Numbered from the stretch's first letter, positions 28,946 through 41,182 are shown. The stretch: DNA of 60,802 nucleotides from Lingula anatina (GCF_001039355.2 NW_019775899.1:114430-175231), one strand, 5' to 3'. Notes: a model not told the origin generated them from the sequence alone. Numbers and translations: made by a program.

Positions 28946-29201
28946 GCTCCATTTCCATAGACACCATAGATCTCCTTAGATCGACCCAACTCCATGGGAC
29001 TCTTGCTGAGTGCAATCGGTTTAAGTGAATGATAAGCCTGCTCTTGTTTCCAACTTATTTGTATTTAATTACTGGCTTTTCTGTATTCAACTCAACCCCA
29101 GTTGGAGGTGTGTCAATCAGTAAGCTGATTGCACTTTGTGAGAATTCTGGCAGAATTGGGTCAATGTACGTAGATTGATGGTATCTGTTGGGAATGTGGT
29201 G
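28946..29201. mobile_element. Family D MITE, copy 3
   Basis: Left end GCTCCATTTCCATAGACACC, then CCAACTCCATGGGACTCTTG; right half AAGCTGATTGCACTTTGTGA and end GTTGGGAATGTGG. Diverged from copies 1 and 2. Confidence 0.6.
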
Positions 29202-29380
29202 TAAGCCTACTGTTTATCGTACAAATCGGGAAGATGGCATCAATTCAAAGAATTCAGATCACCATGATGTGATGCCTTAATTATCTTAATATTAATTATC
29301 TTAAGCTGTTGTCCTGTGGATGAAAATTGAATATGTTGAATAGTGTTGTCATGTTTTTCATTCATACACACGTGCATGCA

Positions 29381-29423
<43 letters not shown>
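29381..29423. repeat. (AC)n microsatellite
   Basis: About 20 AC units. Confidence 0.9.
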
Positions 29424-29425
<2 letters not shown>

Positions 29426-29742
29426 AGCATCTGTTTAAGAGGGCTAAATTGAAAATGTCATACATGAACAAGAAGGTTGTTGAATACCTCTGTTCCTGCA
29501 GTATTCTCAGGATTCAAGGGCCCTCAGCCACTTGGGGTTCCTGGCATTCCAAGAACCCTCACCTGGTTTAAACAGCGTCGGAGAGGTGTGTATAAAAGTT
29601 CAAGTAGAACTGATGCAGCTGCTTTGAAATGGGGTTGTTTCATATGGGGTTTAAAGTGGAATTCCTCTGCTGTGTTTAGATCAAAAAGTAAATAAGTTTG
29701 AAAATAAACCAATCTAGACTACTGTCAACCATGTTGTTTCTT

Positions 29743-29969
29743 GGGGTGCTTTCCCAGAGATTTAGATTGATCTAAAGATTAAGATTTAGATCGACCTAAC
29801 TCCCTGGGGGTTCACGCCAAATTGCAGTCAGCCGAGCGGGCACCATAGTTAATTACCCCCTTACAGCTTTAAGTAGGCGGGACAGATGCTTAAGCCGGCC
29901 AAGCTGACAGTAATCTAGTGAGACTCTCCACAGGGATAGATTGATCTAAAAATCTATGGAAATGGGGTG
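29743..29969. mobile_element. Family A MITE, copy 1
   Basis: Left end GGGGTGCTTTCCCAGAGA, right end CTATGGAAATGGGGTG followed by TTA. Interior GATCGACCTAACTCCCTGGG and TAATCTAGTGAGACTC are the family A signature. It abuts family C copy 3 across the shared TTA at 29970-29972. Confidence 0.75.
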
Positions 29970-29972
29970 TTA

Positions 29973-30588
29973 GGCCGCATTCAGAACAGTAGACTAACTG
30001 GTCCTCAGGTCATTCTTTGCAAAAATACAAAATGACACAGACAAGCTAAACTACCTTTTAACCTGCCATCCACACAGGAGACTAAGAAATAGCCTGTCAA
30101 ATTTTAACATACCAAAAAGTAGAACTGAACGTTTTAAAAACACTTTTATTCCTTTCTTTTTATTAAACCATTAGTGGTCTAAGTTTTACTTTTGAAATTC
30201 ATTTTGGCCTTTATTGTATTTAATTACTCCATCCTCTTTTACACTAGCTTTCAGATGCCTGTGCAAAAATTTATTTTATTCATTTATTTTAATTTATCCT
30301 TTTTTTTTTTACCTCATTAAGTTCTATTCGCATATCCTATCTTATACCCGGTCCTGTATATCATTATTTTAATTTGTAAATTTTATTCTCACTCCATTTT
30401 ATGTATAACTTCAACCTTTTGGTTGCCATGTTTTAATAAACTTATTTACTGTATTTACTATTTAAATATGGCTGACCCACTTCCCCCCGGGAATTCAATG
30501 TCTATTATCAGATTAGAAGGCAAGCTTTTTAGTCAGTTGCCATATTTGGCCCAAGGACTAGTTAGGCGGCTGTTCTGAATACAGCTCC
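29973..30588. mobile_element. Family C MITE, copy 3, interrupted by a LINE fragment
   Basis: Left part GGCCGCATTCAGAACAGTAG to GTCCTCAGGTCA (30012), right part AATATGGCTGACCCACTTCC (from about 30465) to the end near 30588. The two parts join at the point that is continuous in copy 2 (GGGTCAAATATGGC), so about 450 bp were inserted here. Confidence 0.75.
30013..30464 (+). mobile_element. 5'-truncated non-LTR retrotransposon (LINE) 3' end
   Basis: A frame from 30016 to the TAG at 30172-30174 encodes 52 residues ending with IPKSRTERFKNTFIPF and a few more. The RTERFKxxFIP pattern is the familiar C-terminus of reverse-transcriptase ORFs in many animal LINEs. It is followed by about 290 bp of T-rich 3' untranslated sequence ending AATAAACTTATTTACTGTA. 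Only the last part of the element is present, as usual after incomplete reverse transcription, and it sits inside a family C MITE. The clade is not determinable. Confidence 0.75.
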
Positions 30589-32154
30589 ATTGTATTTAAA
30601 ATGGAATCTCTGTGCTGCGTTCAGATAATGATTAAATTTATCTGCAAAGAATTCACTTTATAAAATTAGTTGAGTAGGTTTCTTACCACGTAATAAATTC
30701 AGAAGAAATACCAGAAAAATTGTCATATTGGTGCTTTTACTTAGCCTCGAAACAATTTACATGTGAACACGTCTCTGTCATACAAGCCATTTTGTGAAAT
30801 TACTGTACTTATGAACAAGAGATCTAACAAAACTGCCCACAAGTGTTTTTGTGGCTTCTGGAAACAGTTGACTTTTCTCTGAAAATTTTCCTTAACATTA
30901 TTGGAATGATTTGATGCCAGTCTGCAGCGAGTTGACACAAATATGATTTCAGGTTTTTGAGATGTTTTTCATTAAAAAGAAAGTGCGTTTAGCCAAATTC
31001 TCAGAAAAGATAAGCACACAGGCAAATAATTGAGAGCTTCTTTGGCAATAGATTCCACAGCAGTCTGCTTTGATAGAATCTTGGTTCCTCTTAACTTTAC
31101 CTGTATCGTCTGCCAAATTAATGATTGGCTCTACTTTCCCCACTTAAACGTGGCACTTGATACAGTTGTGCAGTGGCTTCTAGAGACGAGTATAAATTTT
31201 TTTATGCTGCAGATTCTCCCAGAGGCATTTTGTTGGATTGTTTCCTTGTAGCTGGTCCAGAAAGGCCTGCACCCTGACTTTCAGTTAACTAGAAACGGAG
31301 GTTTTCCCAGGATTGGGGGTACAGGTCGTTCAAAATTACAAATCACCACCTGTAATTTCCTACAAAATTTCAGTGAGTCCGAGAATGCCATCATATTTCC
31401 AAAAAAACCATAAGCAGTCCAGCCGTCTTTGAAAATATAGGCTGTCTGGTGATGCTGGCAGCCGTCCAAATGACGGCTGGACAGTTCCCTGGGAAAGCCC
31501 TCCAATGGAAACTTATCTTCCCTGTAAAGATTTTTTTGCTCTTTTCGATAAAATTGTGAAGGCTTTTTTCTCATAGAGCATTATGTATTATCTAGAGTTA
31601 AATCAGTATGCTTTGGAAGATTCTACCTGGTATAAAATTTGCAATATGGTGATACCTTCATAATGACATAACAAGAACCCGAAATGACCAGGAGAAATAA
31701 ACTTTTGCTATGTAAAGTTTGTACAATACTACATATATTTAAAGCCAACTGAATATGTTTAAACAGAGAAAGTTAAACTTCTGCTAATTGCTCGAACAGG
31801 GGCATGCTGGGAATGTATTCTTAGCGAGGTCTGAAAGCGTAATGCATATGAGTAACGATGCAGGGTTTGTGAGTACCAACGTGTATTCAGTATCCAGTGC
31901 AATAAGTGCATGTTACAGGACATGTAGTTGAGTTGGTATCAAAGGGAAATATATTAATTGTTGCTTTCATTGACGAGGGTCCTTAGTTTAGGAAAAGAAT
32001 TCCACTTAGCACTTCCTGGTTTTGCATGTCAGAGCTGTGTAGTATTAAATATTTAATTTCCTGATCTCCATACTTTGTATAGCCATTATGGATAGATTTG
32101 AAGTCATAAGTGTAAAGTTATTATACTTGTATAAACGTAGTAGTTGTAATACTA
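30589..32154. other. Non-coding, no gene seen
   Basis: One small hairpin around 31459-31482 (CAGCCGTC CAAAT GACGGCTG). No exon recognised. Confidence 0.5.
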
Positions 32155-32520
32155 CCAAATGATGGAAAAAATGGCAATGTTACAAAGTGGTGACCGAAAT
32201 ACGGTCTCAAAATAAAAATAATGGTGAAAAAGTAGCACCCTGAAATGATGTTTAAGAGCGCGTCATTTCCAGAGAACTGTTAAAATGACAATATTACAGA
32301 ATAGTGACCAGTATTTACATAAAAGGTGACATTTTATATTTATAATATTGACTCTGAAAAGGTGAAGAAGGCAACATTATAAAGAAAAGGCAAATTTACA
32401 GAATAACAGACAGGGACATTAACAAAATGGGAAAGATGGCGACATGACAAAGTAAGGGGAAAGATGGCTGCCTGAGAATAATGATGCGGTAATGATGGTA
32501 ACATAATGTCAAATACCACA
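32155..32520. repeat. Degenerate minisatellite with AATGGCGACATTA-like units
   Basis: Motifs such as ATGGCAATGTTACAAAGTGG, AATGACAATATTACAGAATA and GATGGCGACATGACAAAGTA recur every 30-60 bp with heavy divergence. Confidence 0.55.
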
Positions 32521-33076
32521 GAGCCCATTGGTAATGTTGGCAAGAGAACTGCAATTTTCTACCACATGATGTCTTGCTGATATGTTATTGATTAATAATT
32601 AAGGTGTGCGGGGAAAAAAAGGGAATAAAAAAAATATTGGTGCGTGTTCTCTTATGCAGTAAATGTCATTCAAATTGTATTCTTGGAAAAACTGATAAAT
32701 CCTGATGTTTAACAACCTTTGAAGTCCAAAAAAAAATTATTGTCAAAATGCATTAGGGGCAATTTAATGGTATATGGACAAATGGCAAATTAATTTTAAT
32801 AAGTTTCAGAAATAATGAGAAACGCTACTGGTCAAATACTACTAGTACAGTAGTTATGGTCATTGCACAGAGATTTATTTCAGCAACTTTACAAAAAAAA
32901 ACAAAACTTGTTTTTCTTATCAAAAATCATTGAAAATTCTCAAGGTTTCGACTACTGGGAAGTTCATATATAGGACCCGGTGATCCTCGGACTATTTGAT
33001 CCGCCGACTAAATATGGCCAACCCCACTTAAAAGGAGTGCTGCTTAATCCCCGATGGTCTCCGGATCTGTTAGATC

Positions 33077-33313
33077 GGTCCTTGTTCCCGGAGACTATCG
33101 TATGTACTTTGGATCAATCTATCTCCAAGGGGGTTCTCACAGCTTAGGTGTCTCAGTCGCACACTAAAGCTGTTACAGGGTAATTAATTTTCGTTTAGCA
33201 GCTTCAGTCAGTGTGCCAGGCATATAAGCCGTTTAAGCTAAAAGCAATTTAGCGAGCAACCCCTTGGCGATGGGTCGCTCCAGTTAGGTCGATCTAGGCA
33301 TGGGAACCCAGTC
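33077..33313. mobile_element. Family A-like MITE (A5), right neighbour of a family C-like fragment
   Basis: Left GGTCCTTGTTCCCGGAGAC, right GGCATGGGAACCCAGTC, then TTA. Interior TCTATCTCCAAGGGGGTTCT mirrors CCCCTTGG.GATGG. A family C-like fragment (GACTAAATATGGCCAACCCC) precedes it from about 32966. The same block recurs in the second copy of the duplication (about 35401-35640). Confidence 0.6.
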
Positions 33314-33316
33314 TTA

Positions 33317-33544
33317 GGCCCCGTTCACATGACAAGTCTATTTTCTAAAAATCTATTTTCTATTTGCGGTATCTTGTGATCATGGTCTGTGCCCTGAATA
33401 CCCCGCGGCGTAATTACTGGCAGCGCGAGCCAGTTACTTCCAAAGCTGTAATTAATTCTGGGCTGTGCTCGGAGTGATCACAAGATACCGCGAATAGAAA
33501 ATAGATAGATTTTTAGAAAATAGATTTTTCATGTGAACGGAGTC
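33317..33544. mobile_element. Family B MITE, copy 1 (TTA target duplication)
   Basis: 228 bp hairpin element with ends GGCCCCGTTCACATGACAAG and CATGTGAACGGAGTC, flanked by TTA at 33314-33316 and 33545-33547. Long arms TCTATTTTCTAAAAATC and GCGGTATCTTGTGATCA are mirrored, and the loop has GCAGCGCGAGCCAGTTACTT. Confidence 0.85.
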
Positions 33545-33573
33545 TTAGTCCATGGATCAACTTGTTTCTAATG

Positions 33574-33578
33574 CCCTC

Positions 33579-33636
<58 letters not shown>
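33574..33636. repeat. (AT)n microsatellite, about 62 bp
   Basis: Pure AT run. The counterpart in the second duplicate (about 35902-35916) is only about 16 bp. Confidence 0.95.
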
Positions 33637-33638
<2 letters not shown>

Positions 33639-35643
33639 TTGTTGCACATCCTAGTTGTCATTTATGGATTTTGCTGCATTTGTATTAGTAAAACAGTCAT
33701 TGGGTGTGGATAGATTACTTGTAGGATCTAAGTCGTAGAGAAGAGTGTTTGCTTCCGCTGCTCTCTAGTTACTGAAATATTTGCCTCATTTTATTGATTA
33801 GGATCTGTGGAGAAAATCTGATCTGGAATGAGACTGTCAAAGTTGCATGACACCATCCAAGACTAGAAAATATACAAGGGTTGGTGTGAGGTGGCAGTGA
33901 TATTAACTTTTCACTGCTTAGTGTGAAACTGTAAAAGACAAGGAAAGTTTTCTTGGAAAGCGATCAATACAAAAGTGACCCACAAAACATGGTGCATTTG
34001 CACTGTTGATGATTTAGTTTAACAGAGGTATATTTACAATTTTTTTCCTCTTTTTTTTTTTCTTTCCATAGTCATGCTTCTCCCGAGGCAAAAAGGTTTT
34101 TGCCCAATTCCAAGGATTTATACTTAGTTTGCTTACAGTAATTATTTGTACACCTGTATTTTTCAAATGTCTCACTTTTTTAGTACTGTAGAATTCAGCT
34201 TCTCACACAAAGTTCTGCCCGTAAAATGATTATTAGGTAACAGTTTATACCGGAACTGGTCTGGTTGATTAATTTTTCCCTGACTGAAAGTGGCTAATGT
34301 TGGCGTCTTAAAGAGGATCTTGTTGTCGCTGAGCTCTTTAATTATACTCGGTTGCCATGGGAACCTATATGGGAAATGCAGTCTGAAGTCGTGATCATTA
34401 AGGGACATGAACACTGCTGCTAAATATTCCCCCTCTAAATCTTTCACAGCCGATTAATTAATGTGGAAATGATGCAACGAAAAAGAAAATGAAAATCTAG
34501 TATTTCTTGAAGCAGTTTTGTAGCTGAACAGGCAGGAGTGTTTTCTCTGAAATATTGTGATGATTTCTGATGGCTTAGGGAATTGTTGGATGGGAGTGTG
34601 TCTCTTGTGCATGCATGGTTGCACAAGAATATGCGTTTTGTCAAATCTGTCATTTCGATTGAACAACATGGTATATTTGTTACGTACACAGAATGATTAT
34701 CATTTCCGTAAAGATGGACATGAGGGGTTGGGTGCTTGCTTTGATAAATTTGGATTATTTGTGCATGATCCTATTATGCTGAGCTTTGTGTACCAACACA
34801 GAATGATTCTTATTAGTGCAAAGATGGATGAAACAGTAGGGCGATCACTTTGATAAAGTTGGATTATTTCAGAAAAGAGCTGTGCATGATCCTGTCATAT
34901 TGAGCTATGTGTAGTAAGCACCACAGGCATCATCTCTGTCTTAAAAGCTGTGATTTGCTCAGAAGTAAATAACAAAGCCTGTCCTTNATTCTTGTCAAAT
35001 TGTATTCTTGGAAAAACTGATAAATCCTGATGTTTAACAACCTTTGAAGTCCAAAAAAAAATTATTGTCAAAATGCATTAGGGGCAATTTAATGGTATAT
35101 GGACAAATGGCAAATTAATTTTAATAAGTTTCAGAAATAATGAGAAACGCTACTGGTCAAATACTACTAGTACAGTAGTTATGGTCATTGCACAGAGATT
35201 TATTTCAGCAACTTTACAAAAAAAAAAAAAAAACTTGTTTTTCTTATCAAAAATCATTGAAAATTCTCAAGGTTTCGACTACTGGGAAGTTCATATATAG
35301 GACCCGGTGATCCTCAGACTATTTGATCCGCCGACTAAATATGGCCAACCCCACTTAAAAGGAGTGCTGCTTAATCCCCGATGGTCTCCGGATCTGTTAG
35401 ATCGGTCCTTGTTCCCGGAGACTGTCGTATGTACTTTGGATCGATCTATCTCCAAGGGGGTTCTCACAGCTTAGGTGTCTCAGTTGCACACTAAAGCTGT
35501 TACAGGGTAATTAATTTTCGTTTAGCAGCTTCAGTCAGTGTGCCAGACATATAAGCCGTTTAAGCTAAAAGCAATTTAGCGAGAAACCCCTTGGAGATGG
35601 GTCGCTCCAGTTAGGTCGATCTAGGCATGGGAACCCAGTCTTA

Positions 35644-35867
35644 GGCCCCGTTCACATGACAAGTCTATTTTCTAAAAATCTATTTTCTATTCGCGGTATC
35701 TTGTGATCACGGTCTGTGCCCTGAATACCCCGCGGCGTAATTACTGGCAGCGCGAGCCAGTTACTTCCAAAGCTGTAATTAATTCTGGGCTACGCTCGGA
35801 GTGATCACAAGATACCGCGAATAGAAAATACATTTTTAGAAAATAGATTTTTCATGTGAATGGAGTC
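35644..35867. mobile_element. Family B MITE, copy 2 (in the duplicate block)
   Basis: Counterpart of 33317-33544 in the second duplicate, with TTA on both sides (35641-35643 and 35868-35870). It lacks a few bases in the right arm. Confidence 0.85.
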
Positions 35868-37424
35868 TTAGTCCATGGATCAACTTGTTTCTAATGCCCT
35901 CATATATATATATATCCTTGTTGTAGTTGTCATTTATGGATTTTGCTGCATTTGTATTAGTAAAACAGTCATTGGGTGTGGATAGATTTCTTGTAGGATC
36001 TAAGTCGTAGAGAAGAGTGTTTGCTTCCGCTGCTCTCTAGTTACTGAAATATTTGCCTCATTTTATTGATTAGGATCTGTGGAGAAAATCTGATCTGGAA
36101 TGAGACTGTCAAAGTTGCATGACACCATCCAAGACTAGAAAATATACAAGGGTTGGTGTGAGGTGGCAGTGATATTAACTTTTCACTGCTTAGTGTGAAA
36201 CTGTAAAAGACAAGGAAAGTTGTCTTGGAAAGCGATCAATACAAAAGTGACCCACAAAACATGGTGCATTTGCACTGTTGATGATTTAGTTTAACAGAGG
36301 TATATTTACAATTTTTTTCCTCTTTTTTTTTTTCTTTCCATAGTCATGCTTCTCCCGAGGCAAAAAGGTTTTTGCCCAATTCCAAGGATTTATACTTAGT
36401 TTGCTTACAGTAATTATTTGTAGACCTGTATTTTTCAAATGTCTCACTTTTTTAGTACTGTAGAATTCAGCTTCTCACACAAAGTTCTGCCCGTAAAATG
36501 ATTATTAGGTAACAGTTTATACCGGAACTGGTCTGGTTGATTAATTTTTCCCTGACTGAAAGTGGCTAATGTTGGCGTCTTAAGATGATCTTGTTGTCGC
36601 TGAGCTCTTTAATTATACTCGGTTGCCATGGGAACCTATATGGGAAATGCAGTCTGAAGTCGTGATCATTAAGGGACGTGAACACTGCTGCTAAATATTC
36701 CCCCTCTAAATCTTTCACAGCCGATTAATTAATGTGGAAATGATGCAACGAAAAAGAAAATGAAAATCTAGTATTTCTTGAAGCAGTTTTGTAGCTGAAC
36801 AGGCAGGAGTGTTTTCTCTGAAATATTGTGATGATTTCTGATGGCTTAGGGAATTGTTGGATGGGAGTGTGTGTCTTGCGCATGCATGGTTGCACAAGAA
36901 TTTGCGTTTTGTCGAATCTGTCATTTCGATTGAACAACATGGTATTTTTGTTACGTACACAGAATGATTATCATTTCCATAAAGATTTACATGAGGGGTG
37001 GGGTGCTTGCTTTGATAAATCTGGATTATTTGTGCATGATCCTATTATGCTGAGCTTTGTGTACCAACACAGAATGATTCTTATTAGTGCAAAGATGGAT
37101 GAAACAGTAGGACGATCACTTTGATAAAGTTGGATTATTTCAGAAAAGAGCTGTGCATGATCCTGTCATATTGAGCTATGTGTAGTAAGCACCACAGGCA
37201 TCATCTCTGTCTTAAAAGCTGTGATTTGCTCAGAAGTAAATAACAAAGCCTGTCCTTCGCTGACATCCATATATTGATTATTCTGCCACTTGCCCTTTGA
37301 TTCTCTAACCACATGTCTGAGACTGCGTGGATGTGATGGAGAGATGTCATGCAACACGCCGCAGGCAAACACCTACGCCTTTTTTTGTCACACAGAAGCA
37401 TAGTCATTATCTTTGGCTCATATC

Positions 37425-37840
37425 TCTCTCTCTTTCCCCCTCTCTCTCTCTCTGTCTCTCTTTCTCTCTCTTCTTCTCTCCCTCACCCTCTCTCTCTCTC
37501 TCNNNNNNNNNNNNNNNNNNNNNNNNNNNNNNNNNNNNNNNNNNNNNNNNNNNNNNNNNNNNNNNNNNNNNNNNNNNNNNNNNNNNNNNNNNNNNNNNNN
37601 NNNNNNNNNNNNNNNNNNNNNNNNNNNNNNNNNNNNNNNNNNNNNNNNNNNNNNNNNNNNNNNNNNNNNNNNNNNNNNNNNNNNNNNNNNNNNNNNNNNN
37701 NNNNNNNNNNNNNNNNNNNNNNNNNNNNNNNNNNNNNNNNNNNNNNNNNNNNNNNNNNNNNNNNCTTCCCCCTCCCCCTCTCTCTTCTTCTCTCCCTCTC
37801 CTCTCTCTGTCTCTCCCTTCTCTCTCTCTCTCTCTCTTCA
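37425..37840. repeat. CT-rich microsatellite enclosing an N gap (37503-37764)
   Basis: (CT)n with CCC and TTC interruptions on both sides of 262 N. Frames across it encode only Ser/Leu/Pro or Glu/Arg runs and are not genes. Confidence 0.9.
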
Positions 37841-40780
37841 CATGCACACACACACAAAACCAGTTAAAGCATCCAGAAACATATAGTTTATGATATAGAG
37901 TATTTACAAAAAGATTTCACCCACCTTTTCTTCTGCACTTTGAATTATAAATATTTGAAAAAACAGAAAATGTCTTGCTAAGTTCTAAATGTCTTGCTCT
38001 TTTGTTTGTAATTAAAAAGTAATTACCTTTAACGTGTCAGATTTTCTTGTTTTTGGTTAATCCCAATTTTTCAAACCCACCTGCTGTAGACTTAAAATAT
38101 TACAATATTCAAACACAACCTAAATGAAATTTTTTAAAAATCTCTTTTATGAAACATATCAATCAATTTTCGTTCGAACCGAACACATACTTACCACGTA
38201 TAAACATATTCAATAGTACATGTTTATGGCAGCTGCCAGGAACTTACACCATCTAATATTATACTCTGCCATTTTCCCTGGAGGCTGGTGTTTTGGCAGA
38301 TCACTGAAACGGTTCTTCCAGGAGATAGCCCAGGGCTAAACTGAGCAATTAGAGATATTATGTCGGACAGTTAGAGTGGTTTTCCCAGAATTAATTGCCT
38401 GTCAGCTGTAGGCTGCGAACCCATTTACACCAACGGGAACTGAGCTTGTTTTATTCATTGTCAGGCATAATACCATGGCTTGTAGGTGGTTGGTACCATT
38501 GATATCTTTATTTTGTAATTGTTGTCATTGTTTATATCAACATAATGATATTGATGCAACTGGGTGATGTTTTTATGTGGTAACAAGAGACAGATAAAGG
38601 GACAAGATATCCTTTGAATTGATAATTATGCTCTATACTGTTTATATTGTTTCTCTTAATTGTTTATTTTTTGACAAACATTGTTTTACTATAACTTCTC
38701 AATAAATTTGAACAAAACTGATCAGTCATTTTTTTAAATAGATAGATAGACAGATAGATAGATAGGTGATAAAGAAATGATTTTGCAGAAGAGCCATGCT
38801 TTTGCTAGTAATGGAAAATGATGAACATTGGCTAGATTGAAAGTTGAAAATTGGCTTCATAGAAAGGTGTTATACTTTGTATGTGATTCTTTAAAACTAT
38901 TATTGCATCCTTGTTAAGTGACACTCGCCAATTTAGCCAAATGCTAAAAATGACATAAATTGGCTAAACAAAAAGGGTTTGATTTGACTTGTTTTAGTCA
39001 AATTATAACCATTTGCATAATAAATTGACAAAAAAGTGGTGATTTGGCTAAGCGAAAAAAATTGCTAGCGCTACACCAGCTTAGGCTTTTTTTTAATACT
39101 CTAACTTACTACTATTATGATGTTATAAAACAGTATACAGGTGCTTGTCTGTACATTTGTCAGCGTCAGCTGTCTGCTTTGTCCTTGGAGAGAGTAACAT
39201 CTTGCAACTTAATTAAAAACCTTGCCAATATATTCTGCAATTTAGATATTTTCGTGCTGACTAACAAAATATGACATATTGTCATGGTGTTGGATCATGC
39301 ATAATGGAGAGCACATTACGGGAGGCATCTTTGAGCCAAAATCTTGTCCTTTAAATGTTAAATTTTTTACCTCACTAACAAGCATTTACTGGCAAAAGTG
39401 AGCAGATTGACAGGTAAATATATGTATATATAAAGCAGGATGATTCAAGACTAAAAAAAAAAATTAAACAAGGATGGAAGTCACTTTTATTGGTGATATA
39501 TTTTAATTCTGCTGTAATCTATTGATCAGACATCCAATCTTCCGGGTTTTATGACACCTCATTTTTCCCGATGCAATTTTCTCTCTTGTGAGCATTGTTT
39601 ATTTATTGGATAATCCTCGAAGTGAGACTCAGGCAAGAAGAAGAGATCCCTGCGACCCCTATTTGTAAATGAATGGAAAATCTGCAAAACTTCCCTCGTG
39701 TTTCACTAAGTACCTTACCAAGGTTCTTTATCTCGGGAGGTATATTTTATTGATCTGAAGTTAGGATGAAATAAACGGCAAAGTGGAATGGTGAAATAAC
39801 AGACCCTGTTTATCAAGAATTGGAAAATTAGGAGGAAGATGCCACTGCTTCATATAATAGGATATAACAATGATAGAATAAAGAAGATTGAGAAAACAAA
39901 AATTATCCTAGGATATCCTAGATCTTTTTATTTTTATTTAATTATACAGCATTCCCACCTATATATGCCAAGGCTTTCCGCAAGGAGCCATCATTTGGAC
40001 AGCCCTTGGACTCATAGGAAGATGGCCTACATTTCTAAACAACACCCGGACGGCTTGCAAATTTTGGGGGAAATGACGGTTGTTTGGTTGGGCTTTCCTG
40101 GGTTGAACTCCCTGGGAATTGTCATGATGACCAAATAACAGATTCACATTTTGGACTCCCTGTACTCCCGAAATCCTGGGGAATCCCCGTGCACTTACAG
40201 TTCTCTTTTTATTTCCAGTTCGAACTGGTTTTGAAACTCCTATAATACTCTGAACAGACAATTTTGTATAGAACTTCGAAGTGGAGGTTTTGATTTCAAA
40301 TTTGCAGGGTTTTTTTTCAACAAGATGATAAATAGTCACTGTATCACTTGCGAAATAATATAGTTACTGTATCACTTCAAATTATATTCATTCCAGTTGG
40401 AATATATCTTGTTTTCCTAGAAAATATTTTCGAAGGATAAGGCATGTTGTGACATATTATACAATAATCTTTTTCCGAGAAACCTGTTAAATCTATTTCT
40501 ATGGTGATCATTTCAATTATGGTTCCTTGGGGGATGTATTAAATCACATTTTTTCACAACATGAGCTCTAATTCTAGCAAGAAAACAAAATAATTGGTGA
40601 AATTCTCCCATTTCAATTGTGTGGAGAAAACAGACACGTACGGCAAAGAGTAAAAATACATTTAATAGTTTCGTGTCAGGCAAAAAGATTTTCTGTATTA
40701 CATAACCCCCCTATTCTAAACCCAGATTTAACAAGAGAAATTCAAGGAAAAAGACTTCTGAAAGATTGAAGAATAATTAA
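37841..40780. other. Non-coding, no gene seen
   Basis: (GATA)n tract at about 38740-38768. Open frames of about 100-126 codons around 39839-40339 on both strands show no recognisable domain or splice context. Confidence 0.5.
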
Positions 40781-41182
40781 GGGCACATTCAGAACAGCAG
40801 ACTAAGGCTCTATTCCCATAGATTTTAGATCGATCTATCCCCGCGGGGAGTCTCACTAGATTACTTTCAGATAATCCAACTTAAATGTCCGTCCTGCCTA
40901 CTACAAGCTGTAAGGGTTTAATTAACTTTCGTGTCCGCCCGGCTGACAGCTATTTAGCGTGAACCCCCAGGGAGTTAGGTCGATCTAAAGTAGGTCGATC
41001 TAATCTATGGAAATGGGGTGTTAGAGATCTCTGGATCAAATATGGAGACCCCCTAAAAAGCTTGCCACTTAATTCAGGATTAGGCAATGAAAAGATTTCC
41101 TGAGGGATAAGGCAATAAGCATTCGAGTGGGTCAGCCATATTTGATCTGCGGACTAGTTAGTCCACTGCTGTGAATGCGCTC
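40781..41182. mobile_element. Family C MITE, copy 4, with family A nested inside
   Basis: Left end GGGCACATTCAGAACAGCAG after TAA, right end ACTGCTGTGAATGCGCTC. After the first 25 bases (GACTAA) the C element is interrupted at 40806 and resumes with GATCTCTGGATCAAATATGG from about 41024. Confidence 0.75.
40806..41020. mobile_element. Family A MITE, copy 2 (nested in family C)
   Basis: 215 bp with ends GGCTCTATTCCCATAGATTT and ATCTATGGAAATGGGGTG, TAA on the left and TTA on the right. Interior GATCGATCTATCCCCGCGGG and CCCCCAGGGAGTTAGGTCGA are the family A signature. Confidence 0.85.

Larger units (their letters stand above)
32671..37257. repeat. About 2.3-kb direct duplication around single N 34987
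   Basis: 32671-34986 and 34996-37257 are close to identical throughout (CAAATTGTATTCTTGG at both starts, AACAAAGCCTGTCCTT at both ends). The copies differ by scattered substitutions and by the (AT)n tract, about 62 bp in copy 1 and about 16 bp in copy 2. As at 24387, a lone N marks the join; unmerged haplotypes are the likeliest cause. Confidence 0.9.

Noticed and set aside
29155-29165. CRISPR-like or bacterial features anywhere in the window
   Set aside because: None found. Tandem arrays have degenerate units without unique spacers, and the gene structure is plainly eukaryotic.
29486-29569. Possible 84-nt internal exon with acceptor CTGTTCCTGCAG and donor GAGAG/GTGTGT
   Set aside because: It is symmetric and open in two frames, but entry in phase 2 (from exons A or B) hits a TAA, no family similarity is seen, and the donor is only moderate.
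34557-37124. Matching 98-, 81- and 71-codon frames at two places
   Set aside because: They recur only because the 2.3-kb block is duplicated; the frames on both strands differ by substitutions without sign of coding constraint.
37327-37893. Long open frames rich in Ser/Leu/Pro or Glu/Arg
   Set aside because: Translation of a CT microsatellite and the N gap at 37503-37764.
39839-40339. Overlapping open frames of 99 and 126 codons on opposite strands
   Set aside because: No domain, no splice context and mixed composition; the minus frame appears to be incidental.
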